Source: Hyphomicrobiales bacterium (GTDB lineage: Bacteria; Pseudomonadota; Alphaproteobacteria; Rhizobiales; Rhizobiaceae). Taken from it: a stretch of 64,000 nucleotides of DNA. The DNA is taken from assembly GCA_003577315.1 (NCBI GenBank), contig QEVK01000009.1, forward strand, positions 62,001-126,000, in the 5' to 3' direction. Of the stretch, positions 19,683 through 29,815 are shown in pieces (within the stretch, counting starts at the first letter, position 1; every line of letters begins with the position of its first letter). The position numbers and the translations under genes were made by a program. A model generated the notes under the pieces. That model had not been told where the DNA came from and ran no database searches. It saw only the letters and a program-made list of their open reading frames with translations.

Positions 19683-20327
19683 TCAGGCGCTCAGCTCCTC
19701 CAGCCGCTCGGCCGGCATGATCGGAAACGCGGCGCCGTTGGAGCGCACCGAGAACATGCGCCGGCCTTCGACCTCGACCTCCTCGCCGAGCGCGACGAGC
19801 TCGTAGGTGACGGCGCGGTTGACGAGGGCTTCCAGCCTGCCGCGCACCAGGAGATAGGGTTTCAGCCCGCCGGTCTCGCGCTCCTCGGCGAAGCGCAGCG
19901 GGTTTTGCGGGCCGGCCTCGACCACGTCGCCGACATTGGTGCGGAAGGTCAGCACCTGCTCGCCCCCGCGCATCGAGGCGTCGACCTCGACGGCGACGAA
20001 GGGCGCGTCCTCGACCCGGATGCCGACCTTCTCGACCGGGGTGACGAGATAGGTCTTTCCGTCCTCGTCCTTGCGCAGCACGCTCGAGAAGAGCTGGACG
20101 AGCGCTGCCCGGCCGATCGGCGTGCCGAGATAGAACCAGGTGCCGTCGCGCCTGATCTCCATGTCGAGGTCGCCGCAGAAGGGCGGGTTCCACCGCTCCA
20201 CCGGCGGCGGGCCCTTTCCGGCGCGGGCCGCGCGCGACACCAGCGCCTGAAGCCCCGCCGCATCCGGGGTTCCGGCCATGCCCTGGCCGTCTGCGGCCCG
20301 TTTGCTTTTGTCCGTGCTTGTGCTCAT
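19683..20327 (-). CDS. DUF1285 domain-containing protein
   Basis: A 214-residue cytosolic protein. Residues ~45-190 match the DUF1285 pattern: WNPPFCGDLDMEIRRDGTWFYLGTPIGR at the start of the domain, then YLVTPVEKVGIRVEDAPFVA and LTFRTNVGDVVEAG. Function unknown. The ATG at 20327 is preferred over the GTG at 20333. First gene of a compact trio with nudL and cca, divergent from the MoxR operon. Confidence 0.85.
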   Translation of the reverse strand: MSTSTDKSKRAADGQGMAGTPDAAGLQALVSRAARAGKGPPPVERWNPPFCGDLDMEIRRDGTWFYLGTPIGRAALVQLFSSVLRKDEDGKTYLVTPVEKVGIRVEDAPFVAVEVDASMRGGEQVLTFRTNVGDVVEAGPQNPLRFAEERETGGLKPYLLVRGRLEALVNRAVTYELVALGEEVEVEGRRMFSVRSNGAAFPIMPAERLEELSA

Positions 20328-20454
20328 CGTCACGAAATAGTCACTGTTGTTCGGCTTGTCAGCCTAGCAGCGTGTTTTAAGCTCGACACACGCGCACCGC
20401 CAAGAGCGATGCCCGAGTCGCAATGGACAAGTCTCACGACGGGAGCGGGACGGT

Positions 20455-21461
<1,007 letters not shown>

Positions 21462-21462
<1 letters not shown>

Positions 21463-22373
21463 TGGCGCGCCTCGGCGAGGCAACCGCTCCCGTTGCCCCG
21501 CGCAACGCCATTGCGCGGGCCCGCCTGCGCGCCTCGCTGGTGCCCGACCTTCTCGTGGAGGCGCGGCGCATCACCAACACCGTCATCGCCGGCTGGCACG
21601 GCCGGCGGCGGCGCGGCGTCGGCGAGAATTTCTGGCAGTTCCGCCCCTATGTCGAGGGCGAGACCATGGCCCGCATCGACTGGCGGCGCTCGGCCCGCGA
21701 CGACCACATCTATGTCCGCGACCTCGAATGGGAGGCCGCCCACACGGTGTGGCTGTGGGCCGACCCCTCGCCGTCCATGCTCTACAAGTCGCAGCTCGGC
21801 AACGTCTCCAAGGAATCGCGGGCGCTGGTGCTGATCCTGGCGCTGGCCGAGCTTCTGTCGCGCTCGGGCGAGCGCATCGCCTGGCCGGGACTGACCGACC
21901 CGTTCAGCTCGCGCAACGGCGCCGAGCGGCTGGCCGCGCGCCTCCACCACGCCGAGCGCTTCACCGCGCGCCCGGGCCTCGCGCCGGTCTCGCGCTACAG
22001 CGATATCGTCGTCGCCAGCGACTTCCTCGATCCCGTCGAGGAGACCGTGGCCTGGCTCGATCCGCTCGCCGAGCGCGGCGTGCGCGCCCATCTGATCGAG
22101 GTGGCCGACCCGGCCGAGGAGACCTTCCCCTATTCGGGCCGCACCGAGTTCCTCGATCCCGAGACCGGCGTCAGGCTGACGGCCGGCCGCGCCGAGACGC
22201 TGTCGCAGGACTATCGCCGCCTCTATGCCGCCCGCCGCGACGAGCTTGCGACGTGGTGCGGCCGCCTCGGCTGGAGCTATACGGTCAGCCGCACCGACCG
22301 GCTCGCCTCCGAGACGCTGGTCAAGGTCCACATGGCCATGACCGTCAACGCCGCGCAGGGTGGCGGCAGATGA
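21462..22373 (+). CDS. DUF58 domain-containing protein
   Basis: A 303-residue protein with the DUF58 core (GENFWQFRPYVEGETMARIDW and RRSARDDHIYVRDLEWE). DUF58 proteins are related to von Willebrand A domains and pair with MoxR ATPases. The N-terminus lacks the membrane segments found in many DUF58 proteins, so this one looks cytosolic. The ATG at 21462 shares one base with the moxR stop; a GTG one codon earlier is the alternative. The stop overlaps the start of the next gene. Confidence 0.9.
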
Positions 22374-25204
22374 GCTTCCTTCCCCTTTCCTTCGGCTTTC
22401 CGGCGATCCTGCTCGGCCTCGCCGCGCTTCCCGTCATCTGGTGGCTCTTGCGGCTGACCCCGCCGAAGCCGCGCAGCGAGATCTTCCCGCCGCTGGCGAT
22501 CCTCGCCCGCGTCATGCGCAAGGAGGAGACGCCGCGCCGCAGCCCGTGGTGGCTGACGCTGCTGCGGCTCGTCATGGCGGCGCTGGTCATCCTCGCGCTC
22601 GCCGAGCCGGTGCTGAACCCGCGCGAGGCGGCGCCCGCCCGCGGCGGCGGGCTGGCGCTGGTCGTCGACAATGGCTGGGCGTCCGCGCCCGACTGGGAGG
22701 TGCGCGTGGCGACCGCCGGGCGGCTGATCGCGGACGCCGCCGACAAGCCGGTCCTGCTCGCCTTCACGGCCGAGAAGCCCAATGCCGAGATCGGCCCGTT
22801 CGACGCGGCCGAGGCCCAAAGGCGGCTTGCCGCCGCTTCGCCGCGTCCCGTGCCGACCGACCGGCCCGCGGTGTTCGCCCGCGTGGCGCAGGCGCTGCAA
22901 GCGGTGCCCGACGCGGCGGTGGCCGTGCTGAGCGACGGGCTCGCGGCCGACGGCGACGAGGACGCCTTCGCCACGCTGCTTTCCGGCAATGCCGCCAGCC
23001 TCCTGTGGATCGCGCCGGACGACCTCTCCGCCATCGGCATCAGCGACGGCCGCAACCTCGCCGACGCCTTCTCCTTCACCGCGATCCGGCCGCAGGCGGA
23101 CGCCGCGCCCCGGCAGGCCGTCGCCGCCGCGCTCGACGACCGCGGCCGGCGCATCGCCGAAACCACGGTCGCCTTCGGCGCGGGCGAGAGCGAGGCCGAG
23201 GGCCTGTTCCGCGTGCCGTTCGAGCTGCGCAACGACTTCTCCGTCGTCGTGATCGACGGCGAGAGCCACGCCGCCGCCACGCGCCTGCTCGACGAGAACG
23301 CGCGGCGCCGCCGCGTCGGCCTGATCTCGCAGGCCGAGGCCGGGGCGGCGCAGCCGCTGCTTTCGCCGCTCTACTACATCCGCCGCGCGCTGGAGCCGTT
23401 CTCCGACCTGATTGAGCCGGCCAGCACCGATCTGGCCGAGGCGATCCCGCAGATCCTCGAGCAGCGGCCGGCCATCGTCGTGCTGGCCGATGTCGGGACG
23501 CTGCCGGCGAGCGCGCGCGAAAGGCTGATCGACTGGCTGGAGGGCGGCGGCACGCTGGTGCGCTTCGCCGGTCCACGACTGGCCGCCGCCGGCAACGACG
23601 AGGAGCTTTTGCCCGTGCGCCTGCGCATCGGCGAGCGGGCGCTGGGCGGCGCGCTGTCGTGGACCGAGCCGCAGCCCGTGACCGAGTTCCCGCCCGCCGG
23701 CCCCTTCGCCGACCTGGCCGCGCCGGTCGAGGTGACGGTGTCGCGCCAGGTGCTGGCCGAGCCCACCGCCGACATCGTCGAGCGCACCTGGGCCGCGCTC
23801 GCCGACGGCACGCCGCTGGTGACGGGCGCTTCGCGCGGCGACGGCACGCTGGTGCTGTTCCACGTCTCGCCCGAGGCGACGTGGTCGAGCCTGCCGATCT
23901 CCGGCACCTTCGTCGAGATGCTGCGCCGCCTCGTCCAGCTTTCCAGCAACCAGGGCCGCATCGACGCCAATGGCGGCGCGACCGGCGCGGCGCTGGCGCC
24001 CTACCGCATGATCGGGGCCGACGGCACTCTGACGGCGCCCGGCCCGGACGCGCGGCCGCTTCTCCCCGGCGCGGTGCCCGCGGTGACGCTCGAGAACCCG
24101 CCCGGCTTCTACGGCGGCGAGGAAGGCATGGTCGCCCACAACCTGCTCGCCCCCGACGCCGTCCTCGCCCCGCTCGCGCAGCCGCAAACGGCGCTGCCGG
24201 TGGCGCGCGCTGCCTACGCCTTCGACGAGGCGGTGGACCTCAAGGGACCGCTGGTGGCGGCGGCGCTGGCGCTGATGGCGCTCGACACGCTTGCCGTGCT
24301 GTGGATGGGCGGGGCGTTCTCGCGCCGCCTGCGGCCGTCGCGCGCCGCCAGTGGTGCGGCCAATGGCGCGGCAAGTGGCGCGGCCATGCTCGTCCTTGCC
24401 GGCGCGATCGTGGTCGGCCTCGCCGACCCGCTGGCGGCGCAGGAGGCGGAAACCGCCGACGAGGAGGCCATCGCCGCCATCACCCGCACCCGCATCGCCT
24501 ATGTGCTGACCGGCGACGGCGCCATCGATTCGCTGAGCCGTGCCGGCTTGCAGGGCCTGTCGCGCTTCCTCGCCGACAAGACGGCGCTGGAGCCGGGCGA
24601 GCCGGCCAGCATCGACATCGAGAGCGACGAGCTCGCCTTCTACCCGCTGATCTACTGGCCGGTCGACGCCGAGGCGGCGATGCCGTCGGAAGCGGCGCTG
24701 GCCCGCGTCGACGCCTATATGCGCGAGGGCGGCACGGTGCTGTTCGACACGCGCGACCGCTACGCGCCCACGCTCGATGGCTCGGCCAGCCCCTCGACGG
24801 GACGGCTGCGCGACATGCTCGCCGCCATGAACGTGCCGCCGCTGGAGCCGGTGCCGGCCGACCACGTGCTGACCAAGACCTTCTACATCATGCCGGAGTT
24901 CCCCGGCCGCTATGCCGGCGGGCCGCTGTGGGTCGAAGCCTCGCTCGATGCGGCCAACCCGGAGAACCGGCCGGTGCGCACCGGCGACGGCGTCACGCCG
25001 ATCATGATCACCGCCAACGACTTCGCCGGCGCATGGGCGACCGATTCGTCGGGCAGCCCGCTGCTGCCGACCGTTCCCGCCGACCCGATGCAGCGCGTCT
25101 ACGCCTTCCGCGCCGGCGTCAACATCATGATGTATGTGCTGACCGGCAACTACAAATCCGACCAGGTCCACGTGCCGATCCTGCTCGAAAGGCTGGGGCA
25201 GTAG
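22370..25204 (+). CDS. Large membrane protein with BatA-like N-terminus and DUF4159 C-terminus
   Basis: 944 residues. A membrane segment at residues ~9-27 (PAILLGLAALPVIWWLLRL) and another at ~65-82 frame a BatA-type N-terminal domain. A long periplasmic-looking region with class-I-glutamine-amidotransferase-like folds follows (QRPAIVVLADVGTLPASARERL). Further membrane segments lie near 625-650 and 670-690. The C-terminal ~220 residues match DUF4159 (DELAFYPLIYWPVD, MREGGTVLFDTRD, FYIMPEFPGRY). A low-complexity SGAANGAASGAA stretch lies between the last membrane segments. Start overlaps the DUF58 stop (ATGA). Role unknown; cell-envelope function with MoxR is the usual guess. Confidence 0.85.
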   Translation: MSFLPLSFGFPAILLGLAALPVIWWLLRLTPPKPRSEIFPPLAILARVMRKEETPRRSPWWLTLLRLVMAALVILALAEPVLNPREAAPARGGGLALVVDNGWASAPDWEVRVATAGRLIADAADKPVLLAFTAEKPNAEIGPFDAAEAQRRLAAASPRPVPTDRPAVFARVAQALQAVPDAAVAVLSDGLAADGDEDAFATLLSGNAASLLWIAPDDLSAIGISDGRNLADAFSFTAIRPQADAAPRQAVAAALDDRGRRIAETTVAFGAGESEAEGLFRVPFELRNDFSVVVIDGESHAAATRLLDENARRRRVGLISQAEAGAAQPLLSPLYYIRRALEPFSDLIEPASTDLAEAIPQILEQRPAIVVLADVGTLPASARERLIDWLEGGGTLVRFAGPRLAAAGNDEELLPVRLRIGERALGGALSWTEPQPVTEFPPAGPFADLAAPVEVTVSRQVLAEPTADIVERTWAALADGTPLVTGASRGDGTLVLFHVSPEATWSSLPISGTFVEMLRRLVQLSSNQGRIDANGGATGAALAPYRMIGADGTLTAPGPDARPLLPGAVPAVTLENPPGFYGGEEGMVAHNLLAPDAVLAPLAQPQTALPVARAAYAFDEAVDLKGPLVAAALALMALDTLAVLWMGGAFSRRLRPSRAASGAANGAASGAAMLVLAGAIVVGLADPLAAQEAETADEEAIAAITRTRIAYVLTGDGAIDSLSRAGLQGLSRFLADKTALEPGEPASIDIESDELAFYPLIYWPVDAEAAMPSEAALARVDAYMREGGTVLFDTRDRYAPTLDGSASPSTGRLRDMLAAMNVPPLEPVPADHVLTKTFYIMPEFPGRYAGGPLWVEASLDAANPENRPVRTGDGVTPIMITANDFAGAWATDSSGSPLLPTVPADPMQRVYAFRAGVNIMMYVLTGNYKSDQVHVPILLERLGQ

Positions 25205-25205
25205 C

Positions 25206-27272
25206 ATGAACTGGTCCCTTTCCTTCGAGCCGCTGCTTTCCCCACTGTGGACCGCCGCCGTCCTGCTTCCGGTGGCGGCGCTCGCGCTCGCCGGGCTTTT
25301 CCTGCGCCGGCCGGGCAGCCTGGTGCGGCTTTGCGCCTTCGCCGCGCTGGCGCTGGCCCTCCTGAACCCCGTTCTGCTCGACGAGCAGCGCGAGCCGCTG
25401 AAGAGCGTGGTCGCGCTGGTGGTCGACCGCAGCCAGAGCCAGGCGATCGGCGAGCGCACCGACCAGACCGACGCCGCCGTCGAGGAGCTTCGGGCGCGCC
25501 TGTCGCGCTTCCCGCAATTCGAGCTGCGCGAGGTCGAGGCCGGCCACGCCGCGGCGGCCGACGAGCGGGTGGACACGCGCCTGTTCGGCGCCGCCGGCCA
25601 GGCGCTGCGCGACGTGCCGCCCTCGCGCGTGGCCGGCACCATCATGGTCACCGACGGGCAGGTCCACGACGCGCCCGACGCCGCCGGCGCCTCTACCGGG
25701 CCGCTTCACGTGCTCGTCACCGGTGAGGAAGGCGAGTTCGACCGCCGCGTCCGCTTCGAGCGCGCGCCGCGCTTCGGCATCGTCGGCCGGCCGGTCGACC
25801 TGACCTATCGCGTCATCGACACGAAGGGCGCCAGCGGCATGGTCGCCGTGCGCGTCCTCGTCAACGGCGAGCCGGCCGGCACGGAGCAGGCGATCCTCGG
25901 GCAGGAAATGCCGCTGCGGCTCACCATTCCCAATGCCGGCAAGAACATCGTGGAGCTGTCCATCGAGACCGCGCCCGGCGAACTGACCGACACCAACAAC
26001 CGCGCCATCGCCGTGCTGGACGGCATCCGCGAGAACCTGCGCGTGCTGCTCGTCTCGGGCGAGCCGCACGCCGGCGAGCGCACCTGGCGCAACCTGCTCA
26101 AGTCCGACACGGCGGTCGAGCTGGTCCACTTCACCATCCTGCGCCCGCCGGAGAAGCAGGACGGCACGCCGATCAACGAGCTGTCGCTGATCGCCTTCCC
26201 GACACGCGAGCTGTTCGTGGAGAAGATCGACGATTTCGACCTCATCGTCTTCGACCGCTACCAGCACCGCGACGTGCTGCCGATCCTCTACTACGACTAC
26301 ATCGCCGAATATGTCGAAAAGGGCGGCGCGCTGCTGGTGGCGGCGGGCCCCGAATATGCCGGCGGCCAGTCGATCGCGCGCACGCCGCTGATCTCGGCGC
26401 TGCCCGGCCTGCCGACCGGCACGGTGGTCGAGCGCGGCTTCCACCCGCGCCTGACCGAGACCGGCGAGCGCCATCCCGTCACGCGCGGCCTGGAAGGCTC
26501 GGCCGCCGAGCCGCCGCAATGGAGCCGCTGGTTCCGCCTGGTCGACATCGGCCAGCCGTCGGGCGCGGTGGTGATGGACGGGCCGGACGACAAGCCGCTA
26601 CTGGTGCTCGACCGCAAGGGCGAGGGCCGCGTCGGCATGCTGCTGTCGGATCAAGGCTGGCTGTGGGCGCGCGGCTTCGAGGGTGGCGGCCCGCACGCCG
26701 CGCTCTACCGCCGCATGGCCCACTGGCTGATGAAGGAGCCGGAGCTGGAGGAGGAGCGCCTGACGGCCTCGGGCCGCGGCATGACGCTCGACATCGCCCG
26801 CCAGACCATGAGCGACGACCCCGGCCGCGCCACGGTCATCACGCCCTCGGGCCAGTCGGTCGAGGTGACGCTGTCGCCGGCCTCGCCCGGCCTGTTCACC
26901 GGCTCGCTGGAGACCCGCGAGATCGGCCTCTACCAGATCGGCAACGGCGACCTGACCGCGCTCGCCCATGTCGGGCCGGTCAACGCGCCGGAGTTCCAGG
27001 ACACGGTCTCGACCACGGACGTGCTGCGCCCGGCGGCAAGCGCCTCGGGCGGCAGCGTGCGCCGGCTGGGCAACGGCGCGGGCGTCTCGCTGCCCGGCAT
27101 CGTGCCGGTGCGGGCCGGCGGCGAAGCCTCGGGCCGCGACTGGATCGGGCTCAAGACCACCGGCGACAGCGTGCTGAAATCGGTCGACCGCATGCCGCTT
27201 TTCGCCGGCTTCTTCGGCCTCGCGCTGCTGATCTTCGCCCTCGGCTCGATGTGGTATCGGGAAGGAAGATGA
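25206..27272 (+). CDS. Large membrane protein of the MoxR cluster, function unknown
   Basis: 688 residues, starting one base after the preceding stop. Two N-terminal membrane segments (AAVLLPVAALALAGLFL and LCAFAALALALLNPVLL) lead into a periplasmic-looking region that begins VVALVVDRSQSQAIGERT, a VWA-like opening. A glutamine-amidotransferase-like part is centred on VFDRYQHRDVLPILYYDYI. The C-terminus has one more membrane segment (FAGFFGLALLIFALGSMWY). Neighbours suggest it works with MoxR, DUF58 and DUF4159. The stop runs directly into a 7-bp tandem repeat. Confidence 0.82.
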   Translation: MNWSLSFEPLLSPLWTAAVLLPVAALALAGLFLRRPGSLVRLCAFAALALALLNPVLLDEQREPLKSVVALVVDRSQSQAIGERTDQTDAAVEELRARLSRFPQFELREVEAGHAAAADERVDTRLFGAAGQALRDVPPSRVAGTIMVTDGQVHDAPDAAGASTGPLHVLVTGEEGEFDRRVRFERAPRFGIVGRPVDLTYRVIDTKGASGMVAVRVLVNGEPAGTEQAILGQEMPLRLTIPNAGKNIVELSIETAPGELTDTNNRAIAVLDGIRENLRVLLVSGEPHAGERTWRNLLKSDTAVELVHFTILRPPEKQDGTPINELSLIAFPTRELFVEKIDDFDLIVFDRYQHRDVLPILYYDYIAEYVEKGGALLVAAGPEYAGGQSIARTPLISALPGLPTGTVVERGFHPRLTETGERHPVTRGLEGSAAEPPQWSRWFRLVDIGQPSGAVVMDGPDDKPLLVLDRKGEGRVGMLLSDQGWLWARGFEGGGPHAALYRRMAHWLMKEPELEEERLTASGRGMTLDIARQTMSDDPGRATVITPSGQSVEVTLSPASPGLFTGSLETREIGLYQIGNGDLTALAHVGPVNAPEFQDTVSTTDVLRPAASASGGSVRRLGNGAGVSLPGIVPVRAGGEASGRDWIGLKTTGDSVLKSVDRMPLFAGFFGLALLIFALGSMWYREGR

Positions 27273-27341
27273 GAGTAGCGAGTAGCGAGTAGCGAGTAGC
27301 GAGTAGCGAGTAGCGAGTAGCGAGTAGCGAGTAGCGAGTAG
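27273..27341 (+). repeat. 7-bp tandem repeat GAGTAGC, ~9.9 copies
   Basis: Nine perfect GAGTAGC units and a six-base partial begin at the base after the stop codon of the large membrane protein. There are no mismatches, which points to recent expansion by slippage. Confidence 0.95.
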
Positions 27342-27370
27342 AGGGCACCAGGAACGCCGGCGAGGGCAAT

Positions 27371-27412
27371 CCCTATTCCCTATTCCCTATTCCCTATTCC
27401 CTATTCGCTATT
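27371..27412 (-). repeat. 7-bp tandem repeat CCCTATT, six copies
   Basis: Five perfect CCCTATT units are followed by CGCTATT, then a degenerate unit running to the end of the GNAT gene. Read on the minus strand the units are AATAGGG and AATAGCG, close to the GAGTAGC unit at 27273, so the two arrays form an imperfect inverted arrangement between convergent genes. Confidence 0.93.
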
Positions 27413-27425
27413 CGCTCATCTCCCC

Positions 27426-27983
27426 CTATTCCGCCGCCTTCAACGCTCCCCGCGCCGCCGGCCTGGCCAGATCGGCATGGACCACCTCGCCCGCGAAGCC
27501 GTCGAGCGCGCCGGGCTCCAGCTCGCAGGCGAGCAGCCGCGCCGGATCGACCGGGCGCGGCATGGCGAGCTGGCCGTAGGGCACCACTTTCGAGAAGCCG
27601 AGCGGCGCGTAATAGGGCGCGTCGCCGACGAGGATGGAGAGCCGCCAGCCGTCGCGCCGCGCCGCCTCCAGCGCCATCGCCACCAGCTTCCTGCCGATGC
27701 CGAGATTCTTGAAGGCCGGCCGCACCGCCAGCGGCCCGAGCAGCAGCGCCCTGCCCCGGCCGGCGGCGATCGGCGTCATGCGCACCGAGCCGGCCACCTT
27801 GCCGTCCGACAGCGCCACGAAGGACAGGTCGCGCCGGTGCGGCCCGCCCTCGCGGATGGCATAGGCCGCGCGCGAGAAGCGGCCCGGCCCGAACGCCTCG
27901 GCGTTGATGTCCTCGATTTCGGGATCGTGCGCGGCGGTTTCCGGCACATATGCCACGTCAGTGGCCAGATCGGCGATGCTCAT
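27426..27983 (-). CDS. GNAT family N-acetyltransferase
   Basis: A 185-residue acetyltransferase of the YhbS-like type. The acetyl-CoA pocket is formed by LLLGPLAVRPAFKNLGIGRKLVAMAL (motif A, with the R/Q-x-x-G-x-G/A element as KNLGIG). The following ILVGDAPYYAPLGF is typical of this subgroup. Substrate unknown. Convergent with the MoxR-cluster membrane gene; the intergenic space carries heptamer repeats on both sides. Confidence 0.88.
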   Translation of the reverse strand: MSIADLATDVAYVPETAAHDPEIEDINAEAFGPGRFSRAAYAIREGGPHRRDLSFVALSDGKVAGSVRMTPIAAGRGRALLLGPLAVRPAFKNLGIGRKLVAMALEAARRDGWRLSILVGDAPYYAPLGFSKVVPYGQLAMPRPVDPARLLACELEPGALDGFAGEVVHADLARPAARGALKAAE

Positions 27984-28259
27984 TGTCGGTCATCCGGGTA
28001 GCGAAAGCGGTAAGGGGCTGGGCGGCACGAGCCGCATGCGCGCGAAGGCCGCGCGCCTCAGGCCATTCGTCGTCGCTCGGTCCGGATCTCGATCAAGGCG
28101 TTTCCTCCAGCCGGTCATGCCGGCGAAAAAGTCCGCTATCATCAAATGCCGGCCTTCGCAATCGCGATTTCTCCGCCCGGTGACGGACCGTTCAGCCCGG
28201 CGGCGGTTTCCACGCCCGCCAGGCTGACCTAGATGTCCCGAAAACGATGGAGCGAAGCG

Positions 28260-29249
28260 ATGGGCCTTCTTGTCGACGGCGTGTGGAAGAACGAGTGGTA
28301 CGATACGGAAAGCAGCGGCGGCCGGTTCGAGCGATCCGTGTCGCAGTTCCGCGACTGGGTGACGAAGGACGGCGCGCCGGCCGAAGGCCGCACGCGCGGC
28401 TTTGCCGCCGAGCCCGGCCGCTACCACCTCTATGTCTCGCTCGCCTGCCCCTGGGCCCACCGCACGCTGGTCTTCCGCACGCTGAAGGGGCTGGAGGACG
28501 TCATCTCGGTCGATGTCGTCCACCCCTTCATGGGCGACCACGGCTGGACGTTCCTGAAGCAGGACGGCGCCACCGGCGACAGCCTGTTCGGCAGCGACTA
28601 TCTCCACCAGATCTACACCCGCGCCGATCCGTCCTATTCGGGCCGCGTCACCGTGCCGGTGCTGTGGGACAAGCACGAGGGCACCATCGTCTCCAACGAG
28701 TCGTCCGAGATCATCCGCATGCTCAACGCGGCCTTCGACGAATGGGGCGACGCCTCGGTCGATCTCTATCCCAACGGATTCCATCAGGAGATCGACGCCC
28801 TCAACCGGCGCATCTATCCGGCGATCAACAACGGCGTCTACCGCGCCGGCTTCGCCACCACGCAGGAAGCCTACGAGGAGGCCTTCGACGCGCTGTTTTC
28901 CGCGCTGGACGAAGTCGAGCAGCGGCTGTCGCAGGGCCGCTATCTCGTCGGCGGGCGGCTGACCGAGGCCGACATAAGGCTGTTCACCACGCTGGTGCGC
29001 TTCGACGCGGTCTACTACTCGCACTTCAAGTGCAACCTGCGGCCGATCCACGACTACCCGAACCTGTCGAACTACGTTCGCGACATCTACCAGATTCCGG
29101 GCGTGGCCGGGACGGTGGACATGGCGCACATCAAGACGCACTATTACGCCAGCCACGGCACCATCAACCCGACGCGCATCGTGCCCAAGGGGCCGCAGCT
29201 CGACTTTTCCGCCCCGCACGACCGGGCGAGGTTCGCCGCCGCGGCATAG
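28260..29249 (+). CDS. Glutathionyl-hydroquinone reductase (Xi-class GST)
   Basis: A 329-residue cytosolic protein of the YqjG/ECM4 group, which reduces glutathionyl-hydroquinones. The catalytic motif LACPWAHR places the nucleophile at Cys63. The N-terminus VDGVWKNEWYDTESSGGRF and the C-terminal helical domain (DIRLFTTLVRFDAVYYSHFKCN, IHDYPNLSNYVRDIYQ) are characteristic. The ATG at 28260 has GGAG seven bases upstream; an earlier ATG at 28233 lacks a ribosome site. Confidence 0.94.
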   Translation: MGLLVDGVWKNEWYDTESSGGRFERSVSQFRDWVTKDGAPAEGRTRGFAAEPGRYHLYVSLACPWAHRTLVFRTLKGLEDVISVDVVHPFMGDHGWTFLKQDGATGDSLFGSDYLHQIYTRADPSYSGRVTVPVLWDKHEGTIVSNESSEIIRMLNAAFDEWGDASVDLYPNGFHQEIDALNRRIYPAINNGVYRAGFATTQEAYEEAFDALFSALDEVEQRLSQGRYLVGGRLTEADIRLFTTLVRFDAVYYSHFKCNLRPIHDYPNLSNYVRDIYQIPGVAGTVDMAHIKTHYYASHGTINPTRIVPKGPQLDFSAPHDRARFAAAA

Positions 29250-29252
29250 CGC

Positions 29253-29750
29253 CTACCACTCGCCGCAGGGCTCCTCGCCGCCGAAGATCTCGGCCAGCCG
29301 CCGGCGGGTGCCGGCCGTGGTCGCCTCCGGCAGCGCGTCGAGCGCGAAGAACCCGGCTTCCGCGATCTCCATGTCGGGCAGCTTCGGCGCGGCCTGGCGG
29401 AAGGCCGTCACCAGATAGACCGCGACATGGTCGCGGCGGCTGGCGTGGCGGTTCAGATGCACGGATTTCAGCACCGGCGGCGCGGCGATCTCGATATTGC
29501 CTTCCTCGGCAAGCTCGCGCGCCAGCGCGGCAAGCGCGGTCTCGCCCACCTCGACCCCGCCGCCGGGAAGCTGCCAGCCCGGCATGTAGGTGTGGCGGAT
29601 GAGGAAGACGGCGTCGGCCGCCGCGTCGTGGACCACGCCGCGCACGCCGAAGGTGATCGGCCGCCGCGCCAGGAACCACAGGTGGAACAGCCGCACGCGC
29701 AGCCGCAGCCACGCCCTGCCCGTCCGCGAAGCCGGCTCCGCCCCGCTCAT
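29253..29750 (-). CDS. Nudix hydrolase
   Basis: A 165-residue Nudix protein. The box GGVEVGETALAALARELAEEGNI (around residues 64-86) has the metal-binding REL-AEE core, but Asn where the consensus has the last Gly. The upstream segment RHTYMPGWQLPGGG is typical. The N-terminus is basic (RLRVRLFHLWFLARRP). Convergent with the glutathionyl-hydroquinone reductase, 3 nt between stops. Substrate not predictable. Confidence 0.88.
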   Translation of the reverse strand: MSGAEPASRTGRAWLRLRVRLFHLWFLARRPITFGVRGVVHDAAADAVFLIRHTYMPGWQLPGGGVEVGETALAALARELAEEGNIEIAAPPVLKSVHLNRHASRRDHVAVYLVTAFRQAAPKLPDMEIAEAGFFALDALPEATTAGTRRRLAEIFGGEEPCGEW

Positions 29751-29815
29751 CGCGCCGCCGCCGGCCGCGACGGCGGCCGCTGGAAAGCTCGCCTGCCCTG
29801 CTTTAAACAGGCGGC

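Noticed and set aside
22277-25651. An 1124-codon minus-strand open frame
   Set aside because: It is antisense to the DUF4159 and adjacent genes, Arg/Gly/Ala-rich with no recognisable domain: a usual side effect of high GC at third positions.
27273-27412. CRISPR array
   Set aside because: The repeats are 7 bp and contiguous with no spacers, and there are no cas genes.
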